From NCBI GenBank assembly GCA_030686995.1, contig CM060709.1:20365360-20429359 (forward strand): a DNA stretch of 64,000 bases, given 5' to 3'. Below the pieces are notes generated by a model, which saw only the letters and a list, made by a program, of their open reading frames with translations, was not told the origin of the DNA and did no database searches. The DNA comes from Artemisia argyi. Taxonomy: Eukaryota; Streptophyta; Magnoliopsida; Asterales; Asteraceae. How positions within the stretch are numbered: the stretch's first letter is position 1; every line of letters starts with the position of its first letter. Below, one piece after another: positions 49,666 to 61,295 of the stretch. The translations under genes and the position numbers were made by a program.

Positions 49666-52600
49666 TGTAACAATTCGCATTTTCAAGTTAACTTCTATTC
49701 TCGAAAATTTCACTATTCATTTTTATTATTCACTTTTTACTGTTCACTTTCACTATTCACTCCTAAAAATTTTATTTCATATTATTGTAAGTTAAACTAT
49801 TTTAATGATAATCCGAGAGTTTGACACTCGTCGGATCATTTCTGCAAAAATCACGAAACCGTGTCCGAGATTTACTTTTAGGTTTAAACGTCATTTCAGC
49901 ATCCCGATATGTCCATCAAACACTATAAACAACAGAAATATGATTTTCTCTCATTTTACGACAATTCCAAAAGTTTTGGAATTTTACATTTTCCAATTCA
50001 GCGTTTTACGCGAATTACGCGTTTTAGACCCGCGTTTCTAGTTTTAGCAGCGTTTAAGCAACCCGGTAGAACTTGTCACTCATTAAATATGCTAAGATAG
50101 GTTATATTAATAAGTTTTAACATACTTATAAGTTTCATAATTTTAGGATACCCGATTTTAAGTTTCATGACTTAACGACTTACCGTTAGCAATTACCGGG
50201 ACAAAACTCACTCCGTAAAAGCAAGATAACATCAAAACTTCATCTAGTCATCCTAGATAAGACCATGGACGAAATTTATGGCTATTCACAAGCCTTGTTT
50301 GCTTGAGATGAAGCCTTGATAACTTAAGATCATTACAAGTGTTATAACTTACTAGTTAAGTCTTGCAAAATATCTTAAGTTTAACCTCCTCATTACACTA
50401 TAAGACTTCACTTCTCATACAAAGACCAAGAAAAACTCATTGAACCTCCTCTTGTCTTCCCTTTACAGCCCCTAAGCAATCACTATACACCATCCATCTT
50501 TGATTTCCAAGTTCCAAGTTACACATAAGAGTTGAAGGCCTAGTTATTCTCTACATGAAACTAGTGTTTATTTGGTGATTCCATGGTTGAATTAGTAGCT
50601 ACACAAGGGTACTAGGGCTGAGTTAATAAGGTCATCAGAAGGTCTATATCAAGGCTAGCAATGTTTACAAGAGTTATGGTGAAGGATTAGAAGCTAGGGT
50701 TTTCGATTGAAGGGTATAGTTCTTGTCCTAGTTCATGTTTCCCTTTTACAAGGCAAAAAGTTGTAAGAAAACTTATACTCATCATCCTTACTATGTTTTC
50801 ATAAGCTCTATATGCTATATATGTCTTGTTATATTGATCTCATGATGTATAAAAACTATTAAAACAAGTTATGGAAACTATATGTTAACCTATGTTAAGT
50901 AAACAAGAAAACTAGTGACTTATATTGAGAACCACGACCAAAATAGTATAACCATGATATGAAACACTTACCTACTGTTATAGAGGACTTAAAAATGAAA
51001 ACATAGCAATTTGAATCACCTAAAACGAGTACCCGAGTCAAAAGTTATGGCCATAAGAAGTTAGCAAAACCAAAACGCCGAAACTGCCAAACACAACCTG
51101 TTAACATTTTGACCTTTTGAAAAGTGGCACTTCTGGTCCGATTCATCAAAAAGTTAAAACACGAAAGTTGTCCGGAATGACGTTTTCGTTTAGGGACATG
51201 TAATAGTTATGGTTAGTTGAAACCAAGAGGTCTAATGACCTAAAGCCAAGACCACAACCATGGCTAAGGCCAAGGTTGAGTCTCAAACCCATAGTAACAA
51301 CGACCAAAGCCACGGCAAGGCAACGGCTAAAGACCTTATGGCTTTCTAAGCCGAAACATGAACTAAAGTGTTAGTCGTAACATAATCAATCAATTTAGAT
51401 CTACTCCACCCAATGACCATGAGACTTTACAAGTAATATTGATACTAGACTCAAGAAACTCATTGTAATAACAGTCTTCATTTAAAAGTAAACTTTCCTA
51501 AGTTTATTCAATTATTTAGACGTGTAACTTTTCGGATCAAAAACTTATATAGTTTTATCAAATACTACAACACTAGGGAGCCTCATGTGAGGGGTTCATT
51601 AAAGTAAACCGTCGAGATGAGTTGTGGATTTACGAATTAAAGTGTCCTGGCTCCTCGAACGTTTACTACATGGCCTCTGAATTATGTCGGCCCGAACGGT
51701 AGTAAGCGATATACAAACTATACATGTTTCATAAACCATTTTTGTTCAAAGACTTACACTATATACTAAGTACTACATCATGAACCATATGCAAGACATA
51801 TGTAGGCTCGTTTATGTTTTCTTAGACATTATTCCAAACCTAAGTTGCAACAATTATTCTAGGTTGCTCGTAGAAGTTCTCACGGCATATCCATCATTCT
51901 CATTAAACATCATCCAACTCACGGTGAGTTCATAGCCCGACTTTCCATTACTTAATTGTTTTACAAACCCTTGGGGGGAATACATGCTATTTTAAACCGA
52001 ACACAATGCTTTGAAATTGTATGCTACCTGATTGTTTTATTATTACTAAGTACCATCCTTGCTAAATCCAATATCCCTTATTATGAACCATTTAATCACT
52101 AGTAATAGTGAGCGCGAGTATTTTGAATAGGCCTATTGGGATTGATGAATCCCATTTGTATTGACTAAGTTCAAACAAATGCATTAATATTTGAAACATA
52201 GGTATGACGGCAAAGTCCCTACCGGGATAACTCTGCCGATTGATATTGGTACCCGTTAACATTTTGGTGTCATAAGCTTAGTGTAATAATAATAACTGTT
52301 TTGTTTTCCAACCATTGGTGTGAGTCTATAGCTCACACTACCAACATATTGTGTTCAACCATTAAACAAACTCTATGAATATCACTCAACCTTTGTGTTG
52401 ACCTCTTAAGCATGTATTTCAGGTCCATGATGATCAAGGATGACACGGAAGGGCACGGATATTCAAAAGGGCTATAAATTTTATTATCATTCGAAAACTC
52501 ATTTAATGTAATATGTAAACATGGAACCATCTGGGACATCATTTTGTAATCTCTGATATTTATATAATTTGAATGATAAATCTTTTAAAACGACTCAATT

Positions 52601-52688
52601 AGAGATCGTTTTCTATTATTATGACTGTTGTGCCGTCGAGTAACACCCAGTTTGAATTCCGCTGCATCATTGAATTGGGGGTGTTACA
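49666..52688 (+). mobile_element. LTR of element E (3,023 bp)
   Basis: It starts TGTAACAATTCGC and ends GGGGGTGTTACA, next to the primer site. It has ACTATTCA words near the start (49715-49765) and the TTCCGCTGC-containing hairpin at the end (about 52640-52688), both shared with A, B and D. Its middle is diverged from theirs. Confidence 0.75.
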
Positions 52689-52691
52689 GAT

Positions 52692-52704
52692 TGGTACCAG
52701 AGCC
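52692..52704 (+). promoter_or_regulatory. Primer-binding site of element E
   Basis: TGGTACCAGAGCC, identical to the sites in A and D, starting three bases after the LTR end. Confidence 0.85.
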
Positions 52705-54346
52705 ATGGTTATAGAGAAACGGGTCTAATTGAGACCTAAACTATAACCACACTTACAAGCAAAAACATTTTATAGCCTTCCGCTCTCCGTGTCTTCCATC
52801 CTCCAGACGATTATGGACTTATTAAGCATTTTATACTACACAAACATGTTAGCATATGGATATATGTACCCTTGGCATAATTGAGCATTTCCCCGTAAGC
52901 CTTTTTATACTACATGAACATATTAGTATATTGATATATACACTCGATTTATTTTCAATCATTTTATCTAAACAATGGACTAAACATATCTGCGTATGCC
53001 TATTCTAGGGCATTTCGACAAAACCACATTCTCCCAATCATGTTCCTACTCCAGCATTTTATTTCCAAGATATTGTAACGAATTACAATGGTCTTCCCTA
53101 TTTCCCGGACATTGTATGATACAATGGTCTTAATCATTTCTCAAATGTTTTGAGTCACACAATGGTCTAATCTACTTCTTTAACATTGTGAATTGAACAA
53201 TGGTCTAATCTACTTCCCAGACATTGTGATTTGCGCAATGGTCTCTGGAATTATTCCATCACCTCACCAATATCATTTCATATGATATCAAAAACCCATC
53301 ACAATCTATCGATTTCCAAATAGAAATATGAGATTTCTAAAGGATAAACTAATCCGTCATCTACAAAAGCTGAAGTTTCTTTACGTTCATCAAAGTTCAA
53401 CAACTTTCTCTACATTCATCAAAGTTTTCTTCTGAAACCTTCATTGTTAAAAGTTCGTGATCCTGGCCAAGTATGGACTGTTTTAGAACTACTTAAAACT
53501 TACTTTCCACACATATCTACCCATACTATCTTCTATGTAATGGAATGTGAAAACATATGTTACAAGTCTTGTATGGGCGGGACTTGCAACTGAATGGTTT
53601 GACATCGCCTTTGTTTAGTGGACAATTTCCCAAAAGCAACGGACATATCACAAGTATACCTAATTTAGGTATTTGAAAATTTTATCGAACCTCGGCTAAA
53701 TATAGACTAGTCACCTATATTTAACCTAGGGACAGTGAAACATAGTCTGACTAACTATGTTCGACTTAAAATTTTCAAATACTGAGAATAGTTGTACTAG
53801 GGTTATGTTCAGATTAATTTCCTACTTGAACTCAATAAACCACCAGAATTCTTTAAAACGATCTAGAGACACGATAGTGTCTTACCACTCAGCAAGATCT
53901 TAACACCTTATTTGTACTACCTAATTTCATTCTTGAAAGTTTTCATTTATGAGATAATCCCAACTACTATCTTGGGATAGTTATCAATTCTTCTCTCTTA
54001 TCCCTTAGAAGTACTATCCTGTTTAGGTCCTAAGGATACCATTCCGTCATAAACCTTTAAAATTTCTTAAAATTTAAAGCAAACTTGACATCTCTACCCA
54101 TATTAATGTTAAGCATACACTACATACTTTTGTTCATCAACATATTTCATCATTATCTTCACAACCGTTGCAACCACAAGCTCATTAATAGATCTTGATG
54201 CACTTTTAAAGCTCAAATCATCCTTAGTTACACCACAAGCACCCTCATCAACTTTACAAGATTGAATATTCATCTTGTACTTTTGGAACACCAGTATTAT
54301 CTCGTAATACACTACCTTGTAACTCACCGGCTAATTATGAATGTTG
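52705..54346 (+). other. Element E interior remnant, no gene
   Basis: Non-coding. 53060-53245 holds a minisatellite. The stretch near 53555-53640 resembles, on the + strand, the complement of the D LTR near 32840-32920 (GCAAGTCCCG-type word, then a GCCTTTG... match), so it may contain a piece of a related LTR. The 72-codon minus-strand frame at 54109-54327 has no recognised motif. Confidence 0.45.
53060..53245 (+). repeat. Minisatellite of about 40-45 bp units
   Basis: CAATGGTCT recurs at about 53088, 53120, 53159, 53198 and 53238, usually followed by an A/T/C-rich stretch and ACATTGT. There are four to five imperfect units. Confidence 0.7.
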
Positions 54347-55125
54347 TGTTGGGAATTCTTAAGTAGGATGATTTATAATTATTTGAATGGCTTGGGATGC
54401 CTTTTCATTTAAATAAAGAAATTGTAAATCACCGAACCATAAGTATATATTCCCCTATTTACATTGTTTGGGATGCCTCTCTATGTAAATAAAGAATTAT
54501 AAACAAGTGGGCTTATTTGTGTCCGAAATAACATAAGTATGAAGTCAATAAACACTAGGTACAACAACAGATTACCTGTTGGATCGATATACTCTGACCA
54601 AAATACTTTGTAGCTTGTAAGGTTTTAACAATATTGAGTAAACTCAACATTATTAATATTGAAACACTGTTTTACCTTGTAAAGTATGCGGAATCTACTA
54701 ACACAAAGCTTAAGAAGAACTTTTATATTAATCAAACTTTGAACCTGCTTTGTTACACAGATTCACTAACAATCCCTAACTACTTTATCAACTTTGATCA
54801 ACTCTAAAACTTATCTAAGACTTGTAAAACTTATATCGACTAATACATCTTAAGGCTCTTTATATAGATAACCTTAAGTCGGTTTACAACATGTAATCCT
54901 TGAACGACAAGTCATTATCCCTAACTAATTCTAGAATATTCGTTTAATGTTACACATTAATCCTTATCTAATATTACACATTGATCCTTGTTTCCTTCGA
55001 AGTACATTAAACATTCAGCAATAGCAGCAGTACTTTGACTTTATTCTTCAGTAGTACTTTGACTTTATTCTTCATGCAGCAGTACTTTGACATCCAGAAG
55101 TACTTTGATATTTCATATCCCAACA
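54347..55125 (-). mobile_element. 3' LTR of element C (779 bp)
   Basis: The minus strand starts TGTTGGGATATG and the other end is complementary (TGTTGGG on the + strand), giving TGTTGGG...CCCAACA ends. Four copies of AGTACTTTG lie within its first 100 bases (about 55028-55108). A TATATAGATAACC word near 54862 is on the + strand; on the minus strand GGTTATCTATATAAAG is a likely TATA box of the LTR. Confidence 0.8.
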
Positions 55126-55138
55126 ATCCTCCCCTAAC
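55126..55138 (-). promoter_or_regulatory. Polypurine tract of element C
   Basis: The minus strand reads GTTAGGGGAGGAT directly before the LTR start TGTTGGG. Confidence 0.8.
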
Positions 55139-55768
55139 TTGAACTCTACTTGCTTGATTTCAAGTTTCTTTGTTATCTTCAATCTTCAAATCTTTAATTA
55201 TTCAGTGAGATTGTTTCTTTATTCCTTTTTCTTCTATCTGTCATCTGTCAAAGTGCTCTTCATCAGCATCATATTTTCCATGGTATCTTCTCAGCAACTC
55301 AACAACATTTTGGTACAAAGATCATCAAATCTTAAAAGTTTCATACTATTCTCATCACTTCCAGGTGTGTTAACTCTTGTGAGAGGTGAATCATTGAAAA
55401 TTATGATTTTTAGCAAATCATCAGCTATCAACAGATTTGATTTGTCTTCACCAATAGCCGTTTGCTTTGGACTAGCCAACTCTTAATCACTTGGAGTATG
55501 GTGAGTTGATAACCATATAGTTTTTGGTAAACTATCAACCATTAACGGATTTGATTATCACATCAGAACCGTACCCTCATGATGAGTCAAACTCTTTCTT
55601 ATCTGTTAAACATGGTGAGTTGATTACCATTTGTTGTGTAGTATAAATACTAGCACCATGTATTTCTTTTCAAATCCTCTTTTCATTAAAACATTTTATT
55701 TTTATTTTAAAGGACTTATGCTGGTTTATATCAGCAAGTATTATGCAATATTACTCTTCAGACTTGAC
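55139..55768. other. Element C tail between accessory ORF and purine tract
   Basis: Non-coding, with degenerate repeats: the words AGATTTGATT and CATGGTGAGTTGAT(A/T)ACCAT each appear twice (near 55432 and 55549, and near 55497 and 55613). The 115-codon + frame at 55139-55486 is not supported by any motif. Confidence 0.45.
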
Positions 55769-57010
55769 CTATCTGATAAATAGCTTGATAACATCCAAAG
55801 CTACTTCAGATTCATCTTCAAGTTCCATTCCACGATCCAGCATTCTGAGCATAATTTCTCTGATCAATGGATATCTCCTCTCAGCCAACATGTGAATCAT
55901 GGTACCATCTTCCATCTCTAGTGTATGAACTCCTGATGACACAAAGAATCTCCATCTTGTTATTTCCCAATTCTCTTGATCATTCCAGAGAGGATCAACA
56001 CTTGTTTCTTCAGTTTCCCAGATGGTAATTAAGTCTCCAAGCAAAACTAATCCCACTTCTGAAGCTTCAATCTCTGCATAGTATGTCTGCACTTGCACAT
56101 ATAAGTCATAAAGATCTGCCCTTGTGATATAGTGCAATAAATCCCATAACTTGTTGAATGTTGTGAAGCTTTCATCTTCTCTGTGGATCATAAAATAATT
56201 TCTCTCTTTTGATTCAACCACAGAAAATGAGATTATCTTGGACTTCTTTCCAGAATCTTCAATCTTTTTGTTCTCAAAATCAACAACTCTGAAATAATTT
56301 CTGAGTTCATCAACTGTATCTTCATGAACTAACTTCAGCCTTTTTGTCAGTTGATCATCTTCAGCTAATTTCTTTCTTTTCAATCTCCTTTGCTCAACTT
56401 GTTCCTTCATTATATCCTCTAATTTCTTCTTTCTATCAACTTCCATGGGTACAAAGCTTTCTACTTCTCTTCTGATATCTTCTTGTACTTTATCCCATAA
56501 AGCTTTTATTTTTGGATACCTTTGTTTATGTAAATTCTTGTATCCCTTCTTTCTTAAGAATTGCATCATCCAGTTCCTTTCCTGAGCTTTGGTCATTGGC
56601 TTCTTTGTAATTGGCCTACTGACTTCTTCCAAATACTCAGCATCATATTCAGCTTGTTGCTTTCTAGCAAGCTCTAAATCATCTGTAGTCTCTAATTCTC
56701 TAATCTGAGCAATAGAAAATTTCTTCTTTTTCTTCTTAGTATCTTTCTGAACCATTATCCCTTTCCCTTTATCTTTTGGATCTAGTTTTTCTGATTCAGA
56801 AGTACTTTCATCATCTTTTTGTGCAGGCTCAGAGATGTGTATTCCACCAGTAGGTCTCCTTAAATTCATCATAACTTGAGCAATTGTTTCATCATCACTA
56901 GCAGTATGTATTCTTTCTTCTTCTTCTTGCTGTATAAAAGTGGAAGGACCAGCTTCATCTTCATGATACTTTGTAGAAGGTCCTAGCAGCAGTGACTCCA
57001 CTTTCATCAA
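55769..57010 (-). pseudogene. Element C accessory ORF, C-terminal part
   Basis: 413 codons in one frame, overlapping the N-terminal part in another frame by 50 bases, so a frameshift near 56961-57010 joins them. It has a Lys-rich patch (KDTKKKKKKF), long charged helices (IMKEQVEQRRLKRKKLAE) and a globular end (WRFFVSSGVHTLEMEDG, then YPLIREIMLRMLDRG). Related C-termini occur in a copia accessory protein frequent in Asteraceae annotations, from memory. No known enzymatic motif. Together with the N-terminal part it would be about 950 residues. Confidence 0.6.
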
Positions 57011-58634
57011 AATTTCTAGAAGAAGTACCTTGCTCAGCAGTACCTTGCAGACTTATGTTTTCTGCAGCAGTACTTTGAACACTAGCACTTTGAATGTTCT
57101 GTGCATCTACATCCTGCTTAACTTTTTCTTGCACATCATCTTTTTGCTCATTCTCTTTCTCTTCTTGTGCAATATTTCCAACCTCATGTGCAATATTCAT
57201 CTCTTCTTCTGCATAACTTTCTGGTTCAAAAGTCTTTGGACTTTCTGGATATTGCCACAAATGAGCATCTTCTGAATATTTTACTTCATCATCATCTTTA
57301 TCCAAATTCTTATCTTGATTCCTCCCTAATTTGGTAAATGATGAGCTTTTATGCTTCTTCCTGGATTTAGACTTCTTCTTTGTAGACTTTGGCTTCTGAG
57401 ACTGCTTCTTTTCTTTCACATAAAGCCTAAAGTTTTGAACAAGAGGCCAAACAAATTTCTTCAATCTTCTAAACTTTTTTCTTAGCTTCTGGATCTCTGC
57501 AGCTTGAGCATTAACAGTTGACTTCATCTTCTCCAATTCTTGAACCAAATCAGAAGTACTCTCAGTACCTGCAATTCTCTCATCTCCTCCAGGTGTTTGA
57601 AGCCCACCTGTGGAAGTATAATCATTGGGAGTAGGAACTTGTGAATCCTCTGAAGCAGTACCTTGAGGATCAGTACTTTGTGGAGAAGTACCTAGAGCAG
57701 AAACAGATGTATCCAAAGAAGCTGTTACTGAGGGAGTCCTTTCACCTGAAACAACATGCTGTGGGGAAACAATAGGTGGTGTGGGGGTATGTACCGAAGC
57801 AGAATGCTCAGCAGAATTAGATTGAGCATCATTATTAGAATGTGCAGAACCACTATTGTCTTCTTCATCCCTAACAGCCTGAGCTACCTCTAACATATAA
57901 GCATTAAGAGGTGTATTCCTACCCGAAAAATTAACTCCCTTATTGGACATAAAAGTGAAAACTTTAGGTGGCATCCTAATGGTAGGTACATAATCCTGAG
58001 GTTTAGGTATACCATCTAGTGGATTCTCTAAAAGCAATTGAACAAACCTAGGATACATAAGAAAAGGTTTGCCAGCCTTAATATGAGTAAGCATACCTTC
58101 AAGGATCATGTATGAGAAATTGAAAGGCTGATTGGTAATAAGACCAACAAAAGCAGAAGCTATGGAATGACTAAACTGATCCCAAGCAGTACTCTTTGGA
58201 CTCAAACAGTGTAACAAAACATGAATAAGAAATTTCCAATGAGGACTAACCATAGCCTTTTGAAAAGTAAGCTTAGTCAAAGAACCTTCATACCCAATAT
58301 CTCTGAGTGTGTTCCAAACTTCGTGTTTCCCAAACAAAACAGAGCCTCCTTCATCATCAAATAACAGAGCCTCCCTGATTGAAGCTTCTGTAACACGTAT
58401 AGCTCTCCCAGCAACTGTAGCAGTAATAATATCCTCTCCATCTTCAACCTGTGACGTGGCTGTATCCCAAAAAGCTTGAATCCAAGGTCCAATAATCTCG
58501 GGGTTGACAAGGATGGAGTAACAGATGTTGGTACCAGTGAGAAAGTCAATAATACCATGAAAATCAAGGTTTTCTTGGGTTTTCTCAAGGTTTGCGATCA
58601 TGTTGTGTTTGGTGTTGGTACGTCGATTAGCCAT
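56961..58634 (-). CDS. Element C accessory ORF, N-terminal part
   Basis: 557 codons from MANRRTNTKHN at 58634. Residues about 20-240 form a folded-looking region (YSILVNPEIIGPWIQAFWD, HWKFLIHVLLHCLSP, MYPRFVQLLLENPL). A Ser/Thr/Pro/Gln linker with repeated QSTD/QGTA words follows, then a coiled coil (LEKMKSTVNAQAAEIQKLRK) and a basic KKKSKSRKKHKSS stretch that could be a nuclear signal. It occupies the position of the extra 3' ORF (sometimes called env-like) of Sireviruses, but no signal peptide or membrane segment is seen. TATATAAC upstream at about 58733 suggests its own promoter. Confidence 0.7.
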   Translation of the reverse strand: MANRRTNTKHNMIANLEKTQENLDFHGIIDFLTGTNICYSILVNPEIIGPWIQAFWDTATSQVEDGEDIITATVAGRAIRVTEASIREALLFDDEGGSVLFGKHEVWNTLRDIGYEGSLTKLTFQKAMVSPHWKFLIHVLLHCLSPKSTAWDQFSHSIASAFVGLITNQPFNFSYMILEGMLTHIKAGKPFLMYPRFVQLLLENPLDGIPKPQDYVPTIRMPPKVFTFMSNKGVNFSGRNTPLNAYMLEVAQAVRDEEDNSGSAHSNNDAQSNSAEHSASVHTPTPPIVSPQHVVSGERTPSVTASLDTSVSALGTSPQSTDPQGTASEDSQVPTPNDYTSTGGLQTPGGDERIAGTESTSDLVQELEKMKSTVNAQAAEIQKLRKKFRRLKKFVWPLVQNFRLYVKEKKQSQKPKSTKKKSKSRKKHKSSSFTKLGRNQDKNLDKDDDEVKYSEDAHLWQYPESPKTFEPESYAEEEMNIAHEVGNIAQEEKENEQKDDVQEKVKQDVDAQNIQSASVQSTAAENISLQGTAEQGTSSRNFDESGVTAARTFYKVS

Positions 58635-59181
58635 GATGATTAGGGTTAGAGTGAGAAAAGTGATGATCGATGCAAAGTGGGTATGAGTAAATAAAGGTGA
58701 ATAAGGTGAATAAAAGGAAAAGATATGAGGTTGTTATATAAGGATAAGATTACAAAAAATCACGGTTAATTAATGAGTTTACCGTTATTTTTAGAAGTAA
58801 ATATCCCCATATCTTTCGAAAGGTTGTTAGCCTCAAATCTGACCGTTGGAACAGTATCTGACACGTCAGCGAACCCCTTAATAGCACCAAGCAGTACTTT
58901 CCAAACAATATGGAGCAGTACTTTCCGTTATAAGCTCACACAGTATTTTGACCACTTTCCCACAAAAAAATCTTGAATGTTGACCATTTGACCAAAATAT
59001 CTTTGAAAGTCAACCCTTATTAATGACTATCTCCCCAAATTAAATACCAAAGCTACAAAGGTAAGTAAACTTCAATACACTTCATTAAATGCCCATTTAC
59101 CTTTACCTTGCTTATAAAAGCAACTTCATCAACAACTTGTAAACACCATATCTTCTTATAACACAAAAACAAGTAAGCACA
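58635..59181. promoter_or_regulatory. Divergent promoter region in element C
   Basis: 547 bases between two head-to-head ORFs. On the minus strand CCTTATATAACAACC (about 58731-58743) lies about 100 bases before the accessory ORF. On the + strand TATAAAAG (59113-59120) lies 62 bases before the antisense ORF. Between them, CAGTACTTTCC occurs twice (58892 and 58917). Spacing to the ATGs fits plant TATA promoters. Confidence 0.6.
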
Positions 59182-59634
59182 ATGAGTCACATTCCAATTG
59201 TGAACATCTCTTCAGACTTAGAAGGCACCACAGATTCAGAGATAAGTTACTACTCTGATTCTGAGTTTGAAGATCCAGGATGGTTAGACTATTTTCCTCC
59301 TCATGTGCAGTGGATGGGACACCAAGAATCTTCATCAACAATGAGTGCTGCCAACTCTACCATAACTGATGCAGGTAGTACTACCAGTAAAAAGCCCAAA
59401 AAGAAAGTTGTTTCTGGTTCATCTCTGGCTAAAGAACTTCCACATGCTTTGATTCAAGCTCTGGAAACAGCTATTCAGAACATGAAGTGGCCTGCTCCAA
59501 GAAAAGAAAGACCTCCCAAACAGGTTCTTGGCCTGGCTTGCCCAAGAAAACAGACTTCTTTTGATGACAAGAGAAGCACTGCTCAAAAGGGAAAACAAAG
59601 CTATGAGGACAAGGGAAAAAGGCCTATGGAGTAG
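59182..59634 (+). CDS. Antisense ORF inside element C, unknown protein
   Basis: 150 codons, antisense to the element. A TATA box (59113-59120), a leader of about 35 bases from the expected start site, and the ATG in context CACAATGAG precede it. A T/G-rich stretch and AATAAA (59760-59765) follow its stop, so it looks like a complete transcription unit. The protein is acidic at the N-terminus (ISYYSDSEFEDPGWLDY), Ser/Thr-rich in the middle and basic at the C-terminus (KKPKKK, PAPRKERPPKQ, KGKRPME). No known domain was recognised. It has no stop or frameshift although the neighbouring pol does. Confidence 0.65.
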   Translation: MSHIPIVNISSDLEGTTDSEISYYSDSEFEDPGWLDYFPPHVQWMGHQESSSTMSAANSTITDAGSTTSKKPKKKVVSGSSLAKELPHALIQALETAIQNMKWPAPRKERPPKQVLGLACPRKQTSFDDKRSTAQKGKQSYEDKGKRPME

Positions 59635-59759
59635 GTGTGTGGAGCTTGGTAGTAGGTTGATGTAGTCTTGTGTTTGTGTTGTCTTTGTTGTGTCTGTGTC
59701 TGTTACTTGAAAACAAGAATGGTGATGTACTCTGAATGGTGGTTGTAAGAACTTTAATG

Positions 59760-59765
59760 AATAAA
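59760..59765 (+). terminator. Poly(A) signal of the antisense gene
   Basis: AATAAA lies 126 bases after the stop, preceded by a TTTGTGTTGTC/TGTGTCTG-rich far-upstream-type element (about 59663-59705). It lies 84 bases before the end of pol on the opposite strand, so the two units converge. Confidence 0.6.
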
Positions 59766-59848
59766 ATCCTTTCTTTTGAATGATACATGTAGCCTCCCCT
59801 AAAATAATGACTAACTAATAACTACTTATGCCTCCCCTCAAAAATAGC

Positions 59849-60322
59849 TTACATATTAATCATGCCAATACTCACAACCAAGAAAGTAAATCTTGAAACA
59901 TCAAAGCCCTTTGTGAGTAGATCTGCTACATTATCATCAGTATGAACTTTAACCACATTGATAAGCCTTTGTTCATAGCAATCTCTTATAAAGTGATGTC
60001 TAATCTGAATGTGCTTGGTCTTGGAATGATAGAATGGATTCTTGACAATATAGATAGTACTCTCATTATCAATGTTGATAGGAGTATTCTTGAAATTGAA
60101 TCCATAATCCAAAAGCTGATTCTGTAACCAAAGGACTTGTGCACAACAAATTGCAGCAGCTACATACTCTGCTTCTGTGGAAGAAGTTGCTGCAATTGTT
60201 TGCTTCTTACATTGCCATGACACTAATCTGCTTCCAAGGTACTGGCATCCTCCAGTTGTGGACCTTCTGTCATAGTTATCTCCAGCATAATCACTGTCTG
60301 GAAAGGCATGGAGATGGAAAGG
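59849..60322 (-). pseudogene. pol: Element C RNase H
   Basis: Copia RNase H, with TSSTEAEYVAAA, NESTIYIVKNP and SKTKHIQIRHHFIRD. The end (DLLTKGFDVSRF) is the usual C-terminus of copia pol. A TAG in frame just after WYPRD (60323-60325) separates it from the RT. The frame near 60225-60322 still reads SDYAG-like residues before the first Met, so the exon-like start at 60223 is only the first ATG. Confidence 0.8.
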
Positions 60323-61295
60323 TTAATCCCTAGGATACCATAATCCTAGCTTAGGTTGTTGCCTAAGATATCTGAAAATCCTCTTGACAGCATTCAAGTG
60401 AGATACTTTTGGATTAACTTGATGTCTTGCACATAAGCTCACAGCAAAAGTAATATCAGGTCTTGATGCAGTTAAATACATAAGACATCCAATCATAGAC
60501 CTGTATAGTGTGACATCAACATCTTCTCCATCTTCATCTTTTCCCAAAGGTTTGTTAGTATCTACTGGTGTAGATGTAGGCCTAACAGTTGTGAAAGTGA
60601 ATCTCTTAAGAATATCTGCAACATACTTATCTTGACATATATAAATTCCACTGCTTGACTGTTGCACTTGAAGTCCTAAGAAAAATGTTAATTCTCCCAT
60701 GGAACTCATCTGAAACTCTTTCTGCATAAGATCTTCAAATTCCTTCACCATAGATTGCTTAGTAGCACCAAAAATAATATCATCTACATACACTTGTACT
60801 AGCATGATATCCTTCTTATCTCTCTTGATAAACAAAGTCTTGTCAATAGCTCCTCTTCTATAACCATGTTGCAGTAGAAAATTGGAAAGCCTTTCGTACC
60901 ATGCTCTTGGAGCTTGATGAAGGCCATAAAGAGCCTTTATTACCTTGTAGACTTTGTTTGGGTGTGCAGGGTCTTCAAAACCAGGAGGCTGACATAAACT
61001 TCTTCTGTGATTTTGCCATATAGAAAAACACTTTTAACATCCATCTGATATACAGGGAATCCCATATAAGATGCAAAAGCAAAAATAGCCTGATGGCTTC
61101 AAGCCTTGCCAGAGGAGCAAAAACTTCATCATAGTCTACTCCTTCTTCCTGTCTATATCCTTGAGCCACTAACCTTGCCTTGTTCTTAATAACATTCCCT
61201 CTTTCATCTCTTTTTACTCTGAAGACCCATTTAGCTCCAATAAGTTTCTTTCCATCAGGTAAATCACATAATACCAAAACTTCTTGAAGTTTAAA
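60323..61295 (-). pseudogene. pol: Element C reverse transcriptase, frameshifted
   Basis: Copia RT. The N-terminal part (61277-60975) has [34 protein letters not shown] and [11 protein letters not shown], then shifts frame near 61080-61090 and again near 60975. The central part (about 60974-60836) reads ALYGL(H)QAPRAWYE in another frame. The C-terminal part (60835-60323) has the catalytic YVDDIIFG, then FFLGLQVQQSSSGIYICQ and MIGCLMYLTASRPDI. It reverse-transcribed the element RNA; this copy is broken. Confidence 0.8.

Larger units (their letters stand above)
49666..54346 (+). mobile_element. Element E: gypsy LTR plus truncated interior
   Basis: A + strand LTR followed by a primer site and about 1.65 kb of decayed interior. 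It is cut off at 54346 by the LTR of element C. No gag or pol remains and no second LTR is present, so no target duplication can be confirmed. Confidence 0.7.

Noticed and set aside
55139..55486. 115-codon + strand ORF next to the element C LTR
   Set aside because: Hydrophobic, low-complexity reading with no promoter or terminator signals, overlapping degenerate repeats in the element tail.
56961..58634. Retroviral-type envelope protein
   Set aside because: Some Sirevirus extra ORFs are called env-like, but no signal peptide, fusion-peptide-like segment or membrane span is visible; the basic coiled-coil protein looks nuclear or particle-associated instead.
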